NCBI RefSeq assembly: GCF_003234265.2
Contig: NZ_CP126256.1
Span: 2,790,001-2,854,000 of the forward strand
DNA from: Curtobacterium sp. MCSS17_015
Lineage (GTDB): Bacteria; Actinomycetota; Actinomycetes; Actinomycetales; Microbacteriaceae
Length of the DNA: 64,000 bases
Direction of reading: 5' to 3'
Below are positions 63,322 to 64,000 of this stretch, piece after piece. Within the stretch, counting starts at the first letter, position 1; each line of letters opens with the position of its first letter. The notes beneath the pieces are model-generated. The model was not told the origin of the DNA. It ran no database searches and saw only the letters and a program-made list of their open reading frames with translations. Position numbers and translations under genes: made by a program.

Positions 63322-64000
63322 TCAGACCGCGCGGCGACGACGCATGATCGCGTCGAGGTCCGTCTGCCCGTAGGCATCGTCACCGATCACGCCCATCCCC
63401 GCCCACCGGCTCGGCGCAGCGGGCGCCTCCGGCTCGGCAGGAGCGGCAGCGTCCCCGGCACCCGCGGCGCCGGTCGACCGACCGGCGGTCGGTCCCGCAG
63501 GAGCATCGGCGGCGGCGCGGAGCCCGAGCCGTTCGGCCAGGCGTCCCTGGTCGTGCGACGACAGCGCCGCGGCAGCCTCCTCCACGTCCGAACGCATCCG
63601 CGACACGCGCGCGAGCGACGGGTCGGACTCGCCGGCGCGGATCGCAGCGGCCTCGGCGTCCGCCTCGGCCTTCGCCTGCGCGACCCGCTCGCGCAGTCGG
63701 GCGGCGAGCTCCGCCGACGACTCCGGCGACGGGTCGGGCTGCGCCGGCGTCTGCACGTACAGCGGCTTCGGGAGCGGGCCCGGTGTCCAGGTCCGGTCCG
63801 CCGGGGCGGTCTCCGGGCGCTCGGTGGGCAGCGGTGGCGCGGGGTCGGTCCAGGTGCTGCCCGGACGGGAGGCCCTGGCCCGCTCCGGCGCGCCGGCGGC
63901 GGCCCGGCGGCGACGAGCGGTCGCGACCTGGTGCAGCTGGGCGAGCACGGCGGCGGACCCTCCGGCCGCGACGAAGCCCGCAACCGCGAGGAGCCAGGCA
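63322..64000 (-). CDS. Membrane-anchored low-complexity protein (5' part outside window)
   Basis: At least 225 residues; the start lies beyond the right edge. The visible N-terminal end is a hydrophobic segment (WLLAVAGFVAAGGSAAVLAQ), then a basic stretch (ARRRRAAAG), a proline/threonine-rich linker, an alanine/glutamate coiled-coil (about 45 residues: LAARLRERVAQAKAEADAEA) and another Ala/Gly/Pro linker. It ends GVIGDDAYGQTDLDAIMRRRRAV. The C-terminal motif is common in actinobacterial proteins of unknown role. It ends 75 bases from tRNA-Ala. Confidence 0.6.
   Translation of the reverse strand, partial: AWLLAVAGFVAAGGSAAVLAQLHQVATARRRRAAAGAPERARASRPGSTWTDPAPPLPTERPETAPADRTWTPGPLPKPLYVQTPAQPDPSPESSAELAARLRERVAQAKAEADAEAAAIRAGESDPSLARVSRMRSDVEEAAAALSSHDQGRLAERLGLRAAADAPAGPTAGRSTGAAGAGDAAAPAEPEAPAAPSRWAGMGVIGDDAYGQTDLDAIMRRRRAV

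Overview
The window is ordinary chromosomal DNA from a high-GC Gram-positive bacterium. The 16S rRNA gene (signature stretches, Actinobacteria-type length), the 23S gene of about 3.1 kb and the gene order point to Actinobacteria, family Microbacteriaceae, most likely Curtobacterium or a close relative. That genus call is made by eye from the 16S sequence. I see no insertion sequence, prophage, CRISPR array or replication origin.

Layout. Positions 1-20,100 are a mixed accessory/housekeeping region: the end of an nrdH gene with NrdR-type boxes, two MFS transporters, an aldo/keto reductase, a tandem pair of PH-like membrane proteins, a stand-alone RNase H, a DUF3516-type DEAD/DEAH helicase, two luciferase-like (LLM) oxidoreductases, a family 3 beta-glucosidase with a divergent TetR regulator, a sugar-epimerase-like dehydrogenase, an ArsR regulator coupled to a methyltransferase and divergent from an MFS pump, a PGPGW membrane protein, a DksA-like protein and ArfB.

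Positions 20,145-53,541 are a long run of minus-strand core genes: xerD, NUDIX, pyrG, recN, nadK, tlyA, a small protein, a HAD phosphatase, a TPR protein with an arginine-rich repeat domain, the 5S-23S-16S rRNA operon (transcribed 16S to 5S leftwards), tyrS, mpg, argH, argG, argF, argD, argB, argJ, argC, pheT, pheS, tsnR, rplT, rpmI and infC. As I remember it, this follows the order of Mycobacterium tuberculosis Rv1641-Rv1701, but with an rRNA operon inserted between tyrS and the TPR gene and with no argR between argF and argG. The argCJBDF genes overlap by a few bases at every junction, so they form one translationally coupled operon. A hairpin terminator separates argG from argH.

Positions 53,800-64,000 return to mixed content: a DUF1844 protein divergent from infC, an orphan maltokinase, a CHAD-domain protein, a GH2 glycosidase preceded by a LacI-type operator, an alpha/beta hydrolase, a PIG-V-like membrane glycosyltransferase, a lipoprotein with an amidase domain, a VOC/PhnB-like protein, tRNA-Ala(CGC) and the 3' part of a membrane-anchored coiled/low-complexity protein.

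The most unusual material is: the five-fold 72-bp in-frame repeat encoding an Arg/Gly/Asp domain beside the rRNA operon; a repeat-bearing N-terminal extension on TlyA; a dense GTAC-palindrome operator region between arsR and an MFS pump; a DksA-like protein lacking half of its zinc cysteines; an apparent ATC start codon for infC; and a recurring GGGAGGC-based hairpin family used as terminators.
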